This document shows, one piece after another, positions 20,032-34,900 of a DNA stretch of 64,000 nt. Source of the stretch: Amyelois transitella. Taxonomy: Eukaryota; Arthropoda; Insecta; Lepidoptera; Pyralidae. How positions within the stretch are numbered: the stretch's first letter is position 1; every line of letters begins with the position of its first letter. A program made the translations under genes and the position numbers. The stretch spans positions 806,001-870,000 of the forward strand of contig NC_083509.1 in assembly GCF_032362555.1 (NCBI RefSeq), in the 5' to 3' direction. The notes under the pieces are model-generated. The model saw only the letters and a program-made list of their open reading frames with translations. It was not told where the DNA came from and did no database searches.

Positions 20032-22932
20032 CCTGAACATCGCAATACGTTGTTAAAAAGGACTTATTGGAGTTATTGGTCTAATAATTCCTAGATAATG
20101 GTGACTGTAGAGATCTGCAATCCAAGTTTTCAGATCTTTTTCACTTTACTCTAATGGACATAAGAGATTAGATTGTTCTGAAAAGCCCATTTCTGTAGAT
20201 CTGCAAAAATATAGAAACGTACCTTTGAATCACGGTCTTATTACATGATGGTGGTATGCTTTTCTATGTGACCCACTGTACATACGTCTATCACCTCACG
20301 GAGCAGATAGAGCCAGCTATCACAAGACTCACTTATAACTTAATGCCTTTATAATTTTTAGTTATTAATCCCTATAATATTTTGAGTTCATAAATATAGT
20401 CTTACATTGTTCTAAATATTTCTAGAAAAGAATAACTAAATTAATTGATTTAATTCGTAGATCCATATAGTCTTAATTTTAATCATAACCTGTAAATGTA
20501 AGTTAAAAATGAAAGCAGTTATAAACTAAAAAATATTTTTATTGCAAATAATATAGATTTGTTTAACTGTCGTGTGTATGTTTTACCTCTCACAGTTCCT
20601 GATGCAAAGAATATAATCTGTCTGGATAAGCTAGAATACCTGCCCAAAAGGTAAAAGCAAAAAGAATATAAAAGTTTTAGTCACGCAGTCCCAGGGCAAA
20701 TATAGGTAAATTTGATAAACATTAGAAAACTTGATATAAAATTATAACATTGTAAAAACGCAAACATGATCTAATACGGCTAAGTATATTTTTTCTTTAT
20801 ACAATAAAATTAATTAACACTGTATTAAACAGGGACAAAAAAACCTTGATAACAAAATAATTATTAATAAAGATCTTATTATTCAGAAATGCAATAACAA
20901 AATTGGTATAGGAAATGTAAGACAAAAAATATATATATTAATAAAATTTTAACTATAAACATTTAAATGTGCAAAATTTGAAACAGTGTCTTGTAAAAAG
21001 TTATGAACCTATATATACTTTGTATTTTTAAATTTAACTTAGATTTCTATTTACAACTATAATAAGTATATGTAAACTACATGATCATTATTCTTTGTAA
21101 CAAAAAATCACTTACAACAAGCAATATTTGACTAGTTTAGGTCACGATATTTCATGTCGTCGATCCTTGAATTAATACTTAATGGTATTCAGAATAGGTA
21201 CTTTTAAATTAAACGTTAATAAAATTAACTCTGACCAGGTATGATTTAACTTTCCTTGAAAAATTGCGGGGATTAGATGCAATTTTCTGGAGTAATAACC
21301 TGACTTATCACGAAATGGATAACATTTCAACCAAAAATATATCATTAACAAAAAAAAAGTAATTTCGTTACAAAAACATAACGCCCCGCTTTGATGGTTT
21401 TAAATTGAATAAAAAAATTAGTAATCAGGCAATAAAAAAAAATACAAATCAGCACAAACAACTTAACAAAAATTAGATGCGTACCTAGTAAGCTAAATTT
21501 AATATGTTTAGAATTATACACTTTATCAATACATTCATTATTATAAACCTAATAACTATTAATAAATATCTTTATTAAGCTCTTAAATTCCCTATTTGTG
21601 ATTTGGTGACCAAAGCTATATACATACACTTTTAATTTTTAAACAAAACGACAGTGACTGAAAATGAATTATAAAGCCGAGTGTGAATAAAATATTCAGT
21701 CATCCCTAACATTGACGCGTTTGTCTGATTTTGTAAAATTGTACTTCTACTACTAATTTTGTGATCATACATTTTATCTAACGACTTACACATATACAAT
21801 GAAATAAAAAATAACATACCTACAAACAAAAATATTTCACTATTAAAAAAGTAACGTAAGCTTTATCATAGACAATCTTATTTTTTTGCATTATAATAAG
21901 CTATTCATATCATCATAGTGAAATAATAGGCCTATATAAACCCTTTTACGACCAAAAATATGGAAAAATTTTTAGCTTGGTTGTATCATCTGTTCTAATT
22001 TGAAATTACATTTTGGAGCAGACAATACAAATGGCTAGAGAATTATAAAATCTTGTGTTTAACCCATTATATGCCCGTGTCAGAACCATTTGTATGAAAT
22101 AGATATTTTTAATCTAATAAATGATTGATATTTAAGTGTAGTTAAATAATACAGGTATTAAAAGCGCAGGTTTTTTTTTCATCCTTTCGAATCATGTGAC
22201 AATGATCCGTGGTCACCAAGCGACTCTCTGACTGACTCGCTCTCCTACTCATAACCTTTTTTTAAAATTAAATTAATGCCAGATAAAGAAGCGAACGAGT
22301 CTTTGTCCACTTTTTATTAATTTGCCTAACGGAATAAAATAGAAAATTTAATTTCAATTGTTGTGCTAATAGACGAAAAGAATCCTGACCATATTCTATT
22401 TGTTCAAATTATATCTAAAATATTGAACTAAGATTTGTTTATTGTAATAATTTTAGCTAATAATAGATGACTTGTGTTGTGATACAAAGTAACATTCTTA
22501 TTTCCAAACCACAGGTTTTGGGGTCATTTAATATCTGGTCAGTCAAGTATTGAAAATTATATTATTCTAATAATTAGCCTCGAATGTTGATTACAAAGTA
22601 TGGTTGCTGCTTATTGCGGATCATAAGAGAACACCCTTCGAGTAATATTTCCTTATAATATAGTTGTAAAACTGATCATTCACTGAAAATATCATCAAAT
22701 TGAGATTCACCTCCGTACTTCGTCATCAAATTCACTTGATTTATTACCTTCTTGTAGCCATTCATCTCACAATTTACTAATAACTTACTAGAAAAGTAAT
22801 GACACTTACACTTACACCTCTACTATCAATTCGTTCACTATTTAGAGGTTGATACAGCGTGCGTCAGAAAAGTCTTAGCGTCATCAAAATCACAGTTAGG
22901 CCGGCAATACTAGTCGCGCGGCCTTGCGAGGC
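20032..22932. other. AT-rich 3' flank, no gene seen
   Basis: Between the stop codons of the trypsin-like and GT49 genes (convergent). It should hold both 3' UTRs; AATAAA signals such as that near 20804 exist but cannot be assigned. No clear repeat copy apart from a scrap at 20275-20320. Confidence 0.5.
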
Positions 22933-25900
22933 CTATGTCTTACTCTTGTTCTGCGGAGGCCTCTTCAAAAGATGGAGAGGATCCTTCCTGTACCTAGCGA
23001 AGAGTTCCCGCTTGAAAGTCTCGAAGTTCTTCCTGTTCTTACCGTTCTGCTTCTCCCTCCACAGAGGGCGGGACTTGCGCCCCTGTAGACCCCAGTGGAT
23101 GGTGAATATCGGAGACAGGACTTGGAACTGGTACCCGATAAGGAACATTTCGTATACCTGGAAAGGGGAATTATAATTTTTTATCATCGTCATACTTCTA
23201 GCTTTTTTTCGGTTGAACCCAGGGTCCAAGATAATCGAGTGGATGATTGGAATAGAATAGATTTATTTTCAAAATTGGATAAAAGGTAGGTATCACTTAT
23301 TGACGTCGCATCACTTAAATCTAATTATAACTACTACCGCTTCCAAAAAGCATGTGTAGAAGAAGCGGCGGAACAAACTACACTGCAGCATTTTCATCGG
23401 ACGTTTATTTACAAATAAAGATCTCTTAAATCTAAATCGTAGACGAATGCACATTGTCTATATTAAAAAACATGGTTGTGGTCACAACTTTGAGCTAACT
23501 TTAAGTAATGGTAGGCAATTTACTCGCTGTCTATAATATTTTCTTTCTTTTTATGCAGGTTATTTTTAAAGAAAGGTCTTGGGTTTTGCTTGCTATGTAG
23601 GGAGCAACATTTCATTAGTAGATATACTTATATTGAAGTTACATAATAGTATTTCTTCATTTCATTATTATTATTAAGATAAGTGGGTAAGATTTTCTTT
23701 TTTATTCAATTCTTTTTATCCTAATTTAATCAATTCACAGAACGGTTCACTACAAATAAAAAATACTTACTATTGAAAAGATGGGATTCGAAGGTTGAAC
23801 AATAAAACCACACCCAAGGTCTTAAAATCTTTAATTACTAAAAAGTCGAGTTTACACAACACTCTATCAACTTAAAAAAAAAAACTTAAAATATAAATTA
23901 AATTAAAGAATCTCAATATACAAAACATATAAAAATATAGGAACAACGTTCATCTGAGCAAATGTTCATTTTATAAAATCACAGAATTTAGCAAACTTGA
24001 CCTACAAATGAGACTTGACCTTGTAACACCTTTTTTCATTTAGCTTACCTATGTAAAAACCTCTAAAAAGTGCAATTTTATGTAGGTACCGATTTGTATT
24101 TAATACATTACTAATAACTTTATTGTCAAGTATTTTTCGTATAATTTATAAAGGTGTTTAATTATATCTTTTATTCCTTAGGTTACAAAGTTCAGGTTAC
24201 AAAAGAAAAAGAAAAAGACCACTGCATCTTGTTCCCATAGATGTCGTTAAAGGCGAATAAGGGTAAGGCTTATAAACTTGGGATTCTTCTTTTAGGCGAT
24301 GGGCTAGCAGCCTGTCACTATTTGAATCTCAATTCTATCATACAGCCAAACATATGAACGTGGCCTATCAGTCTTTTCAAAACTATTAGCTCTGTCTACC
24401 CCGCAAGGGATATAGACGTGATATATGTATGTAGTTCAGGTTTAACAAATCCTATTACAAAATCAAGTCTCACGTTGTTACGTTCTACAACTACATTAAA
24501 AGCATCAGACTCCTGTATTTTGTGCGATCCAGTCTCGCAAAGAGGCGATATTCGTAAACACTGTCGGCGAGAGGGGCAAAGCACAACCTCTCGCGAAAGA
24601 TACTACACCGAATGCCGTCCCACGGAACACGGCTGGCCCTCCAGAATCACCCTGAAAACAAATTGAATCGGAATATCACCACCGCCTGTAATAACTTCAC
24701 AATAAGTGTTGAGGATGTTATGTATTTATGTGTATTTATATTTTATATGTATTTATATGTATTTATATGTATTTATATGTATTTATATGTGTTTAGATAT
24801 AGGTATATAGGTACTCTGTGCGCATGGGATTATGTTTAAACATATATTTATCTTGCTCTGCGCCAACGCCAATCTCCTGTTTGGTTTCCTTCCAACCAAA
24901 GGTTGACTGGAAGAGATTGCATTCGCGATAAGTCCGCCTTTGTACCATCTCTGTCTGTTTTGTGCTGTTTTACTCTTATAGTGCAATAAAGAGTTTTATA
25001 TGGCGGGCCGCGAGCGAAGAAAGAAGACAGGTTCAGTTGAAAAGCATAAAAAAAAAATAAGTCGTTAAGGATAATAACTTAATCTTCTTCTCCTGGTTTA
25101 AGTCCCGGTTGCATCCTCAACACTCTGGAGAGAAGCCCGGGGTATGCCTTTTATCATGGATCCTGGATTGGGTGTGTCAGGTTTTTACAAGAAACGACTC
25201 CCAACTGACCTCTATCCTACCTCGACCATGTACCAATGACTATGTTCGATTTACATTAGTTTGTATACCAACCGATGCTCTTACGGTGAGAGAAAACATT
25301 ATAAGGAAACCTGCACATTCAGGCAACTGGCTGTGTAACCATAATCGATTTAATACGGGTTAGGTTTCCCTGAAAACGTTACGAGGTCAGACAGGAGTCG
25401 CTTCGTGTAAAAACCTGACTTACCCATTCTGAGATGGGTATCATAGGCGACCATTACCACGCAGACATTAGATCTGTATGTGGGACCAACGCATCAATTA
25501 AAAAAAATTCAAAAAAAATTACTTTTCAATTTCTATAGAAGTATGTAAGCTTAAAACTAAATTGTTACCTACACGTTATAGATATATAGTTTTATTTGTT
25601 GTGTTAAATTAGTAACTTTAAATGAGACTGACCGCAGTCAAATTGTGAAAACAGTTTTGCGGAATATTGTTTAAGTTCATAATGAATATCCACACTAATA
25701 ATAAAGAGGAAAGATTTGTATGTTTGTGAGGAATAAACTCAAAAACTACTGGTCCGATTTTAATAAAATTTGGCACAGATATAGAATAGACCTTCAAAAG
25801 TGACATAGGCATAAATTTGTTTTAAAATAAATTTATTTCAAAACATAAAACACAAAAATATGTCCACCCGTGCGAAGCCGGGGCGGGCCGCTAGTTTGTA

Positions 25901-28900
25901 ATAAATAAATAAATTAAAAAAATGGGGTACACTCATTAGCCATGAGATAATGGTCTTTCTGCAGATGAGATAATTCTACCTGACATGAAGACACGCCTCC
26001 TATGAGGAAGTGTCCTCCACAGAACATGTTGGTGGTGAGGGAGTCTCCATAAGACAGTCGACAAAGCCAGTGAGGAACCACTGGCACCTGGGCCTCCATC
26101 ATGATGCGAGGAATCCGGCGACCTCCGGGCTGGAAACCAATGATGATGATCATCATTAGGAATTTATTTTTGTGCCGTGAGGTTCCCGGCACCAATAAAA
26201 AAGAAGAATAGGACCACTTCAGCTCGTTTCCATGGATGTCGTGAAAGACGACTAAGGAAAAGGCTTTTAAACTTGGGATTCTTCTATTTGGCGATGGGCT
26301 AGTCACCTGTCACTATTTGGGTCACTATTCTATCATCAAGCCAAATAGCTGATCGTGGCCATTGAGTCTTTTTAAGACTGTTGGCTCTGTCTACCCCGCA
26401 AGGGGTATAGACGTGACCGTAAATAAAATCACGCCCCTTTCCCTGAGGGGTAGGCAGAGACTACCTACCTCTTTCCTCTTGCCACGATCTCTACATACTT
26501 CCTTCGCTTCGGTATCGGGCACTCTTGACCTGACCATTTACCAGGACGTCCTTAACTTGATCAAGATACGTTCGTCTAGGTTAGTTAATTCAAAAGAAGA
26601 ACTAAAACCAATACTAACCGCAGTGCCGTGTGGTTCCCGACACCAAAAAAGAATAGGACCACACACATCCCATGGATGTCGTAAAAGGCGACTAAGGGAT
26701 AGGCTTATAAAATTGCGATCCTTTTTTTAGGCGATGGGCTAGCAACCTGTCACTATTTGTGTCTCAATTCCATCATTAAGCCGAGCAGCTGAACGTGGCC
26801 ATTCAATCTTTTCGGGACTGTTGGCTCTGTCTACCCCGTAAGGGATATAGACGTGACTATATATATGTATGTATGTACAAACCGCTGTCAATCCCCAACC
26901 GGTAACTGTCAACCTCACTAGTGGAACAGCGTCTCCTCTCGCCGGTAACCTTATAGATCTGATGTTATTGTTGAACGTCAGGGGCTGGGCCAGTCTCAGA
27001 ACGGCTATGTCATTGTCAAATCGAGGATTCCCGTACTGCGGATGAACTGTCACGTTGGCGACGCGAACAATTCTGCCACCGGAATCCCGTCGAGTGCTAC
27101 CCACTCGCAGACGAATGGCGCTGGGAGCCACGCTGTGGAATGTTGAATACGTTACTATATTCTTGTTACTGTTTAAATTTCTATTCAATAAAGATATAAC
27201 AAACAAACAAACAAACGTACGATTCTCTTACGTACATACATATTTCTTGCTCTGCGCCAACGCCAATCTCCTGTTTGTTTTCCTTCCACCCAAAGGTTGA
27301 CTGGAAGAGATTGCTTTAGCGATAAGTCCGCCTTTGTACCATATATGTCTGCTTTGTGTTGTTTTGTATGTTTTACTCTTATGGTGCAATAAAGAGTTTT
27401 ATCTATCTGTCTATACATATAGTCACGTCTATATTTCTTACGGGGTAGACCGAACTAACAGTCTAAAATAGACTGATGGCTCTGTCTGCCCTAACCTGCC
27501 CTGACGTTCAGATTTTTGGCTTGATGATAGAATTGATATTCAAATAGTAACAGGTTGCTAGCACATCGCCTAAAAGAAGAATCCCAAGTTTATAAGCCTA
27601 TCCCTTTGTCGCCTTTTACGAAATCCATGGGAAGGAGATGGTTTGGTCCTATTCTTTTTTTTAACGGTGCCGGGAACCACACGGCACTAGATTCTCTTAG
27701 ATTATAGAAAATTAAATAATAGAAATTTTATTTCTTGATATGCTAGTGACATTGCATTACACATTTTTAGTTAAACTGTTAGAGAAGTGTTAGAATTGTG
27801 TACATTTCATGATGTTTCGGCGATTATAAAGTTCCATTAGTCCTCATGTAACTTATTTCATACATTTCAAAAGCTCTGTTCAAGCTAATGCTAAAAACCT
27901 ATTATATTTTAACGCTAACAAAAACAAAAAGTATTTAAAGTTATCAAACAAAGTGAAAATGTACTTATAAGGTTAGCCTTATAAACTTTTTAGATCTCAA
28001 TTCTATCATTAAGCCAAATAGCTGAACGAGACTGTGAGCTTTATCTACCCCGCATCACTTGCGGACGTGACTATATGCATGTAAGTACTTATTGTAATTT
28101 TTATGATCGCGTTTATCCTGAAGCTTCTAGCAATGGATTTAATTTGCTCGCAAATCTCGTATTAAAAGTATAGAAGGACAAGGTCAGTAAATTTCAAACT
28201 GGAAGAGATCCAATGTTCGCGAAACTAATGATATGTATGTAATATCAAATAAGAAAATGTGATACGTCTAAAGAAATTTATTTCTCATAAAAAAAAAATC
28301 TTGTAGAATTTCTATGGTATTTCGTGGGATGTCGCGAATATAATGTGTGTAATCTTCTACATATTACCTCAATAGTCATAACTCATTGTTCCACTATCGT
28401 TGACGTGTAAACTTTTACGTCTTTCTTTCCGATTTACCGTAAACATTATCGCAAAAAATTTGGTGCATATTAGAAAACAAAATCTCTAATGAAGCCAACC
28501 CTATGTATGAATTTAAATATTACAAATGGAGCGTATGCGCATAATTATCATAACAAAGAAACGTTCCATGTCCATCTTTTTAACATAACCCAATTGTAAA
28601 CGTTATTTATTTTGTGTTTCTGCGCAGCCTACGGTCGCCGGGTCAATCTGGATATATAAAAAACGGAATTTTATTACAACTGGACTTTTATTTTTGCTGC
28701 AGTCGTAAAGTTTAGTGCTCTAAGTAAAACTCTAAGCAAGAGTAAGATGGGACTGCTTTGCGCAATGAAGTTAAATATTTAAAGGTTTGGAGCGCGCGTA
28801 CAAGGAAATTCAATTTCGGAACAACGTTCCCGGGAATATAGAAAATATCCACAACATTGTTGTGTGCGAAAATGTGTGTTTATTTTATTATTATCTATTT

Positions 28901-31900
28901 CATTTGAAATTTTACACATACAAATGGAAATGTTAACAAAACTCGCGGGAATTTGTAGTGAAATACTGTAGTTTGTTACGCTCATACATACATACATTTC
29001 TATGGAAATGTCATTTCACTAATTTATGAGCCTAGTCAAATGAATATGATAGAACACAAATTTTATTTACTAATAAACACACCGTGTGGTTCCCTGCACA
29101 AATACAAAAAAGAATAGGACCACTCCATATCTTTCCCGTGGATGTCGTAAAAGGCGACTAAGGGAAAGGCTTACAAACTTGGGATTCTTTTTTAGGCGAT
29201 GGGCTAGCAACCTGTCACTATTTGAATCTCAATTCTATCATTAAGCCAAATAGCTGAACGTGGCCATTCAGTCTTTTCAAGACTGTTGGCTCTGTCTACC
29301 CCGCAAGGGATATAGACGTGACCATAATTATGTATGTGTATAAACACAAAACCCACTTACTTCTGCACGCAATGCGCCGCCGTGATCACATAGTTCGGAC
29401 TGATGATGAAGCCTCCGCAGAAGGAGTTCCCATTGAGCACCATGGACACCTGATAAGGATGCCTGGCCACGGAGCTGGGGCGGCCTCCTATGATCTGGCC
29501 ACTCAGCTCGGGACACGCGGCTTCAAGGTCTATATCTTGAAGTTCCTGTTGCTCTTCTTCATTCGGCTGTGCTTCGTCTGAGCATGGATTGTCACATGCA
29601 TTTTCCACTGCATCTTGGAGGTCTAAAAATTTGATAATTCGGAGTAATAATCTTAACATTTTTTAATAAAGTTCGAAAATTATTATATTCAATACAACTT
29701 GAGGTTTGGAAGTAGGCACAAAAGGAGGTATAAAGCAAAAAGGGTAATTATATCGTTAACAATTTAGGTAAGAAAATTTTTATCATCTAGAGGTAACACA
29801 TTAATAGAAAAGTTTGAGTAACAGTGAAAGTTAGTGATGTGCCACATCAAAAAAAAAAAATATCGATGCCAAAAAAAAAGAAGGTAAAACGTTATTCAAA
29901 TTGAGAATAGTACTCACCGGCGGCGGCGACGAGCCACAAAAGGACCAATAATCGCGTCCACCTGGACATTGTAGACAGTCAGACTAGCAGGCACCTTTCA
30001 GACAAATAGCGAGAACAGCCGCCGTCCTGATTCATCGATTACCGATTACGAAATTCGTCCGAAATCGATTTTCTCACGGTCCGGTGTCACGGTCGCGACC
30101 TTTACACCTCATAGTATAATAACTTTGTGAAAAAGTGATCCGTGTGAAAGGTGACACATAAGAAAATGTAGGACAAACTTTTTTACATAATTTTATCTAC
30201 TGAACACTTCACTTGCAAAACTCAAGTACTTAAACATACTACAAATAATGGAGATGGCGAATCAAAAGTTACGGGTAAAGTAACAGGTAATTTTGTCATA
30301 ATTTTGTTATAAGCAAATACTTTTAAATCATAAGGAGAAAATCTAGTAATATAATAAGCAAGGGTTGCGGTTGACCAGAGAGGTATAAAACAAAAAAGTA
30401 CGTTCGAATTTAAAACTCATCAGCTTCATAATTTGATTTGGAAAAGACTTCCTAGGATTTAGAATTTAGAATAGACCTACAAAAATGGCAATTGGAGTTC
30501 CAGAAAAAAATTACAGACAGCTTGAGAGAGAAATAGTTTGAGTGTATATTGGTGCAGTGTGGTAAAAAAGAATAGGATCACTACATCTCCTTCCCATGGA
30601 CGTCGTAAAGGCGACTAAGGAATAGGCTTATATACTTGTGATTCTTCTCTTAGGCGATGGGCTAGCAACCTGTCCCTATTTGAATCTCAATTCTATCACT
30701 AAGCCAAGGTGCTGAGCGTGGCCTTTAAGTCTTTAGATGACTGTTGGCTCTATCTACCCCGCGAGGGATATAGACGTGATTATATATTATTTCAATAGTT
30801 TGGGTCTCACTTCCAACACGTGACAACGACTAATCTCACGAACGTTTACTTCCGAGTTCAAGTCTTCGGGGTTGACCTTGGAGAGTTTAAAAGTTCCTTT
30901 TCCCAATCGTTGCTTTTATTTAGAAAATTCGTAAATATTGCAAATATCACAATTCATTATGAAATTTGTCACGGTGAAGAAATTATGTCGATAAAACCTG
31001 AAAACGAGTGGTCAAGCCCTCGGGCTGTGGTCAGTATTAGCGATAATTAAATACTGGCAGTCTGTAGCGCAGATGTCAATGTTAACACAAATAAAAAAAA
31101 ACAATATTTTTTAGAACATTGTTTACAAATATCGAACGAGGTCTCAATATTTTTTTTGTCTTTTCAAGACTGGTGGCTCTGTCTACCCCACTTGGGATAC
31201 AAACGTTTATAAGTACGATACGTTTTACGTTAAACGATTATATGTACATATCTATTTTAAAGATAAAGAAGACTGTTATTCTCGGCACTTTGCATAGATC
31301 TTTCCCATGGATATCATAAAAGGCGACTAAGGGTAGGTTGTATTAAACTTGTGATTCTTCTTATATAGGCGATGTGCTAGCAACTTGTCACTATTTTAAT
31401 CTCAATTCCATCATCACTTCTTAGCGTGGCCTTTCTTATTTTTTTCAAGACATTGGCCCTGTCTACCCCGCAAGGGATATCGACATGATTACATGTATGG
31501 TATATAAAGAATATAGACGTATTATACCTCTGTGGATGGATAGATATATATGTAAAAAATTCCAGAAGTTCCGAAGTTATTCATAGAAGTGAAGGGTACC
31601 TTAAAAACTCACAAACAAGTTAATCACTAATTCTCCAGCTGTTGTGCACAGGAATGAGTCGTTACGATTTTAATGCGACTCATAAACGTTACGTAATTGA
31701 CGTCATTCTGCTTGGTGTATGAGTAAACTACTAAACGCTTGCGACTTCGCCCGCGTCATATCACATGCCAAGTGTTACCGTAAGAATTTTAAGAAATACT
31801 TCTATCTACTTACTTGTGCCGTGTGGATCCCGGCACCAGTTAAAAAATAATAATAGGACCACTCCTGCTCTTTTCCACGGATGTCGTAAATGGCGACTAA

Positions 31901-34900
31901 GGGGAATAAACTTTGGATTCTTCTTTTAGTCGATGGGCTAGCAACCTGTCACTATCTACTTATTTGAGTCTCAATTGTATAATTAAGCCTAACAACAGTC
32001 TTTTCAAGACAGTTGGCTCTGTCTACCCCGCAAGAGATAAAGACGTGACTATATATATGTATGTATGTACTTCTATCTACTCCGAAGCTCAAGGCACTTG
32101 TCTTTTATGACCATAAATAAAAATACACAAATTGAACTAGGATAATTTTGTTATGTGATCCTAACTCAATGTTACTATCTGTTACATTGATAAACATAAA
32201 ATACCCAGATCAACCACAAAATCATGCCCTGGGCGGGATTCGAAACGGGACTGTCGGTGTCTCAAGCAAGTATACTAACGCCTGCGCCACATAGGTCACA
32301 TTCGCCTTATCGTTTGTTTGTTTGTAATATCTTTATAACATAGAAATTTACACAGTAACAAAAAAATTGTACATAGTTATATAAGAAACAATCGTCTTGG
32401 CCCTGTGACCACATTTCAGCTACCTACGACTAGTAGTTACGTATTTACGTTTTCTGTCAGTCAGTCATTCATAGCAACGAGTACTGAAATACTAAGAAAT
32501 AGGTGAACATTTCATTTTATTTTCATGAGCAAAATCTAATTAATTTGTAACCTTGTTACTGATATTTCAGATTGTTTATGATTTCACAAGGCGAAATTGA
32601 TTTTGTTTACGTGCGTTGATTTTTTTTTTCTTTTTTCATAAATATTGTGTTGAAAGTTTCTGAATTAAGAAAAAAACGTGGCGTGCCTTACACGCCAATC
32701 TCAACAACATTCATTTCAATTATACAGATTAAAAAAACGAAATACGTAGGTACTAATAAAGTTAGTTTAGGCATGATGAGTATGTTAACAAATAAAGAAT
32801 TTTATTTTGTTCAACTCTTATAATCTTGCCGTGTGGTTCCCGGCACCAATAAAAAAAAAGGAATAGGACCACTTCATCTCGTTCCCGTTTTATGGCCGGC
32901 CGCCTGTCTGATGTCAACACTGACAGTTACTAAATAGCCAACAGGCTTCATAAATTGTGATTATCTACATACATACATACATATACATAATTCCGTCTAT
33001 ATCCCTTGCGGAGAAGACAGAGCCAAAAGTTTGGCTTAATGATAGAATTGAGATTCTAATAGTGCCAGGTTGCTAGCCTTTTTGAACCCATCCCTTAGTC
33101 GCCTATTACGACATCCATGGGAAAGAGATGGAGTGGTCCTATTCTTCTTTTTAAAAAATGATTAATTGATTTTAACTTAAGAACCTATAGCATATGAACT
33201 GCAATAAATTATTTGAATTGAATTTTATGCACAGCCTTATAATTATTTCGACAAAATTCATTCATTCATTCAATTCAAATCATTCATTTAATCGGTAGTT
33301 TTAACTTAGGATATGTTTTGTCAAACCTAATTATTTCGATGCCAATCTGAATCTTTACATGCTTAAAAATTGGTTTCAACCAATTTTTAAGGACCAACCT
33401 ATGAAAAGTTAAAATGCTTCAACCAGTTTCATTTTATAGTACGTTTTAAACCAATGTTCACAAACAATTTTCAAATGACAATTTCGAAGACCTATCCAAA
33501 ACCCCCGGGATAGAAAAAGCGGCCAGCAACTTACTGGTCGCCCAATTAGATGAAGATGCCCTCGTGGTGGAATGCCTGCTATCCCATGATGCCCTCAAAA
33601 TGGCAAGAAGGGCGCACGGAGGGGTTTTAGTGGGTAGGCTGGTACATTAGGTGCCAGGAGTCCCACACTCTCCTGAGTGAAGACCCTGGGGGTTGTCCGT
33701 AAAAAGGGTTTCCCCTTCGATAACAAAAAAGGCCTTCCCAAAACTAGTTATTTGGTGACCGATTAAGACTAACAATATGACAGAATGACGATAAATCGAT
33801 CGTTCAAATTCGACCTCCGCCTCAGCGTCACTAGACCATGAAGTTATAGTATACCTTATTTAGTCAATTTTTTTTAACCTTTTAGTTTTATAGTCTAAGC
33901 TATTAACGAATATGCGACCTCCGTCTCTTTACACACGAAACACAATAATATAATTTCATACTTCATGATGATAACTAAAAATCAGCGTTATACTCGTTCA
34001 GTGCAAAAAGATCGCTGAGTTATGACCATTTATACTTGCTACGGCACACCCGTGTTAGTTTTAAAGATTTGTTATTGTTACCTATATTTGTCTTGTGTCT
34101 GTAGCACTGTCGAATAAACATTTTATCTATATATCTTATTAATTTCTATCAATTTATTTAAGTAGTTAATTTTAAATTTGCAAATTTGATGTTGCATTTC
34201 AGAGTACCTTTACATTTAATTTGTGTGTGACTATTAAGTGACTTTTAAATGCAAAAGTAACAAAATCTTCTACAAAATTTAAAATCTCATTATCATTTTT
34301 TTTTTTTTTTTTAAACTAATTTACGTGCAGCGAGTTATCACATAACATTCTATCATCGGTCAGACAGTATCTGATGATTCCCTAATCGTGGTCACAAAAG
34401 GTCTCACCGTAAAATCAAAGAACTAAATTGAAAACAACAAAATATGTGATAGTCCAGGAGCTAATGACCAAAGCGTGTCCTACATTATATCTGTCTCGCA
34501 TTCTTGTGTGAGCTTTACCGGGCGACGGAAATATTCGCTCGTAATTTCGTGGTTATTTCAGTTCGCTTCCCGCGGAGTTTTTTTTTATTTTTACAATCAA
34601 ACCAATGAGCTAAAACCCAAGTGGATGTTGTGTTTGTAAATTATCACTTAAGTCTATAACATTACGGTGAACCGTTGGAATATTACATTTAAATATGCAC
34701 CACCATCAACAAGAATTCTAGTAATGAAAACAGGAAAATGTGGGAACACTTTAAATTTTAAAGAGATAGTGACTGTTTAATAGATATTATTTCTAAGCTT
34801 TCTCAGACATTTGCAAAGCTAGTAATAAATATTATCATCACCTTTATTTATCAATGCTGCAAGCAAAGAAATAGCACCAGTAATCACCACATCTGTTTAA

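Noticed and set aside
24396-24584. 62-aa minus-strand frame at the nested protease 3' end
   Set aside because: It is out of frame with the true last exon (24651-24505), which carries GDSGGP.
30820-31050. 76-aa plus-strand frame MTTTNLTNVYFRVQVFG
   Set aside because: No recognisable domain, no splice context, and located just after a family A copy in intron DNA; likely chance.
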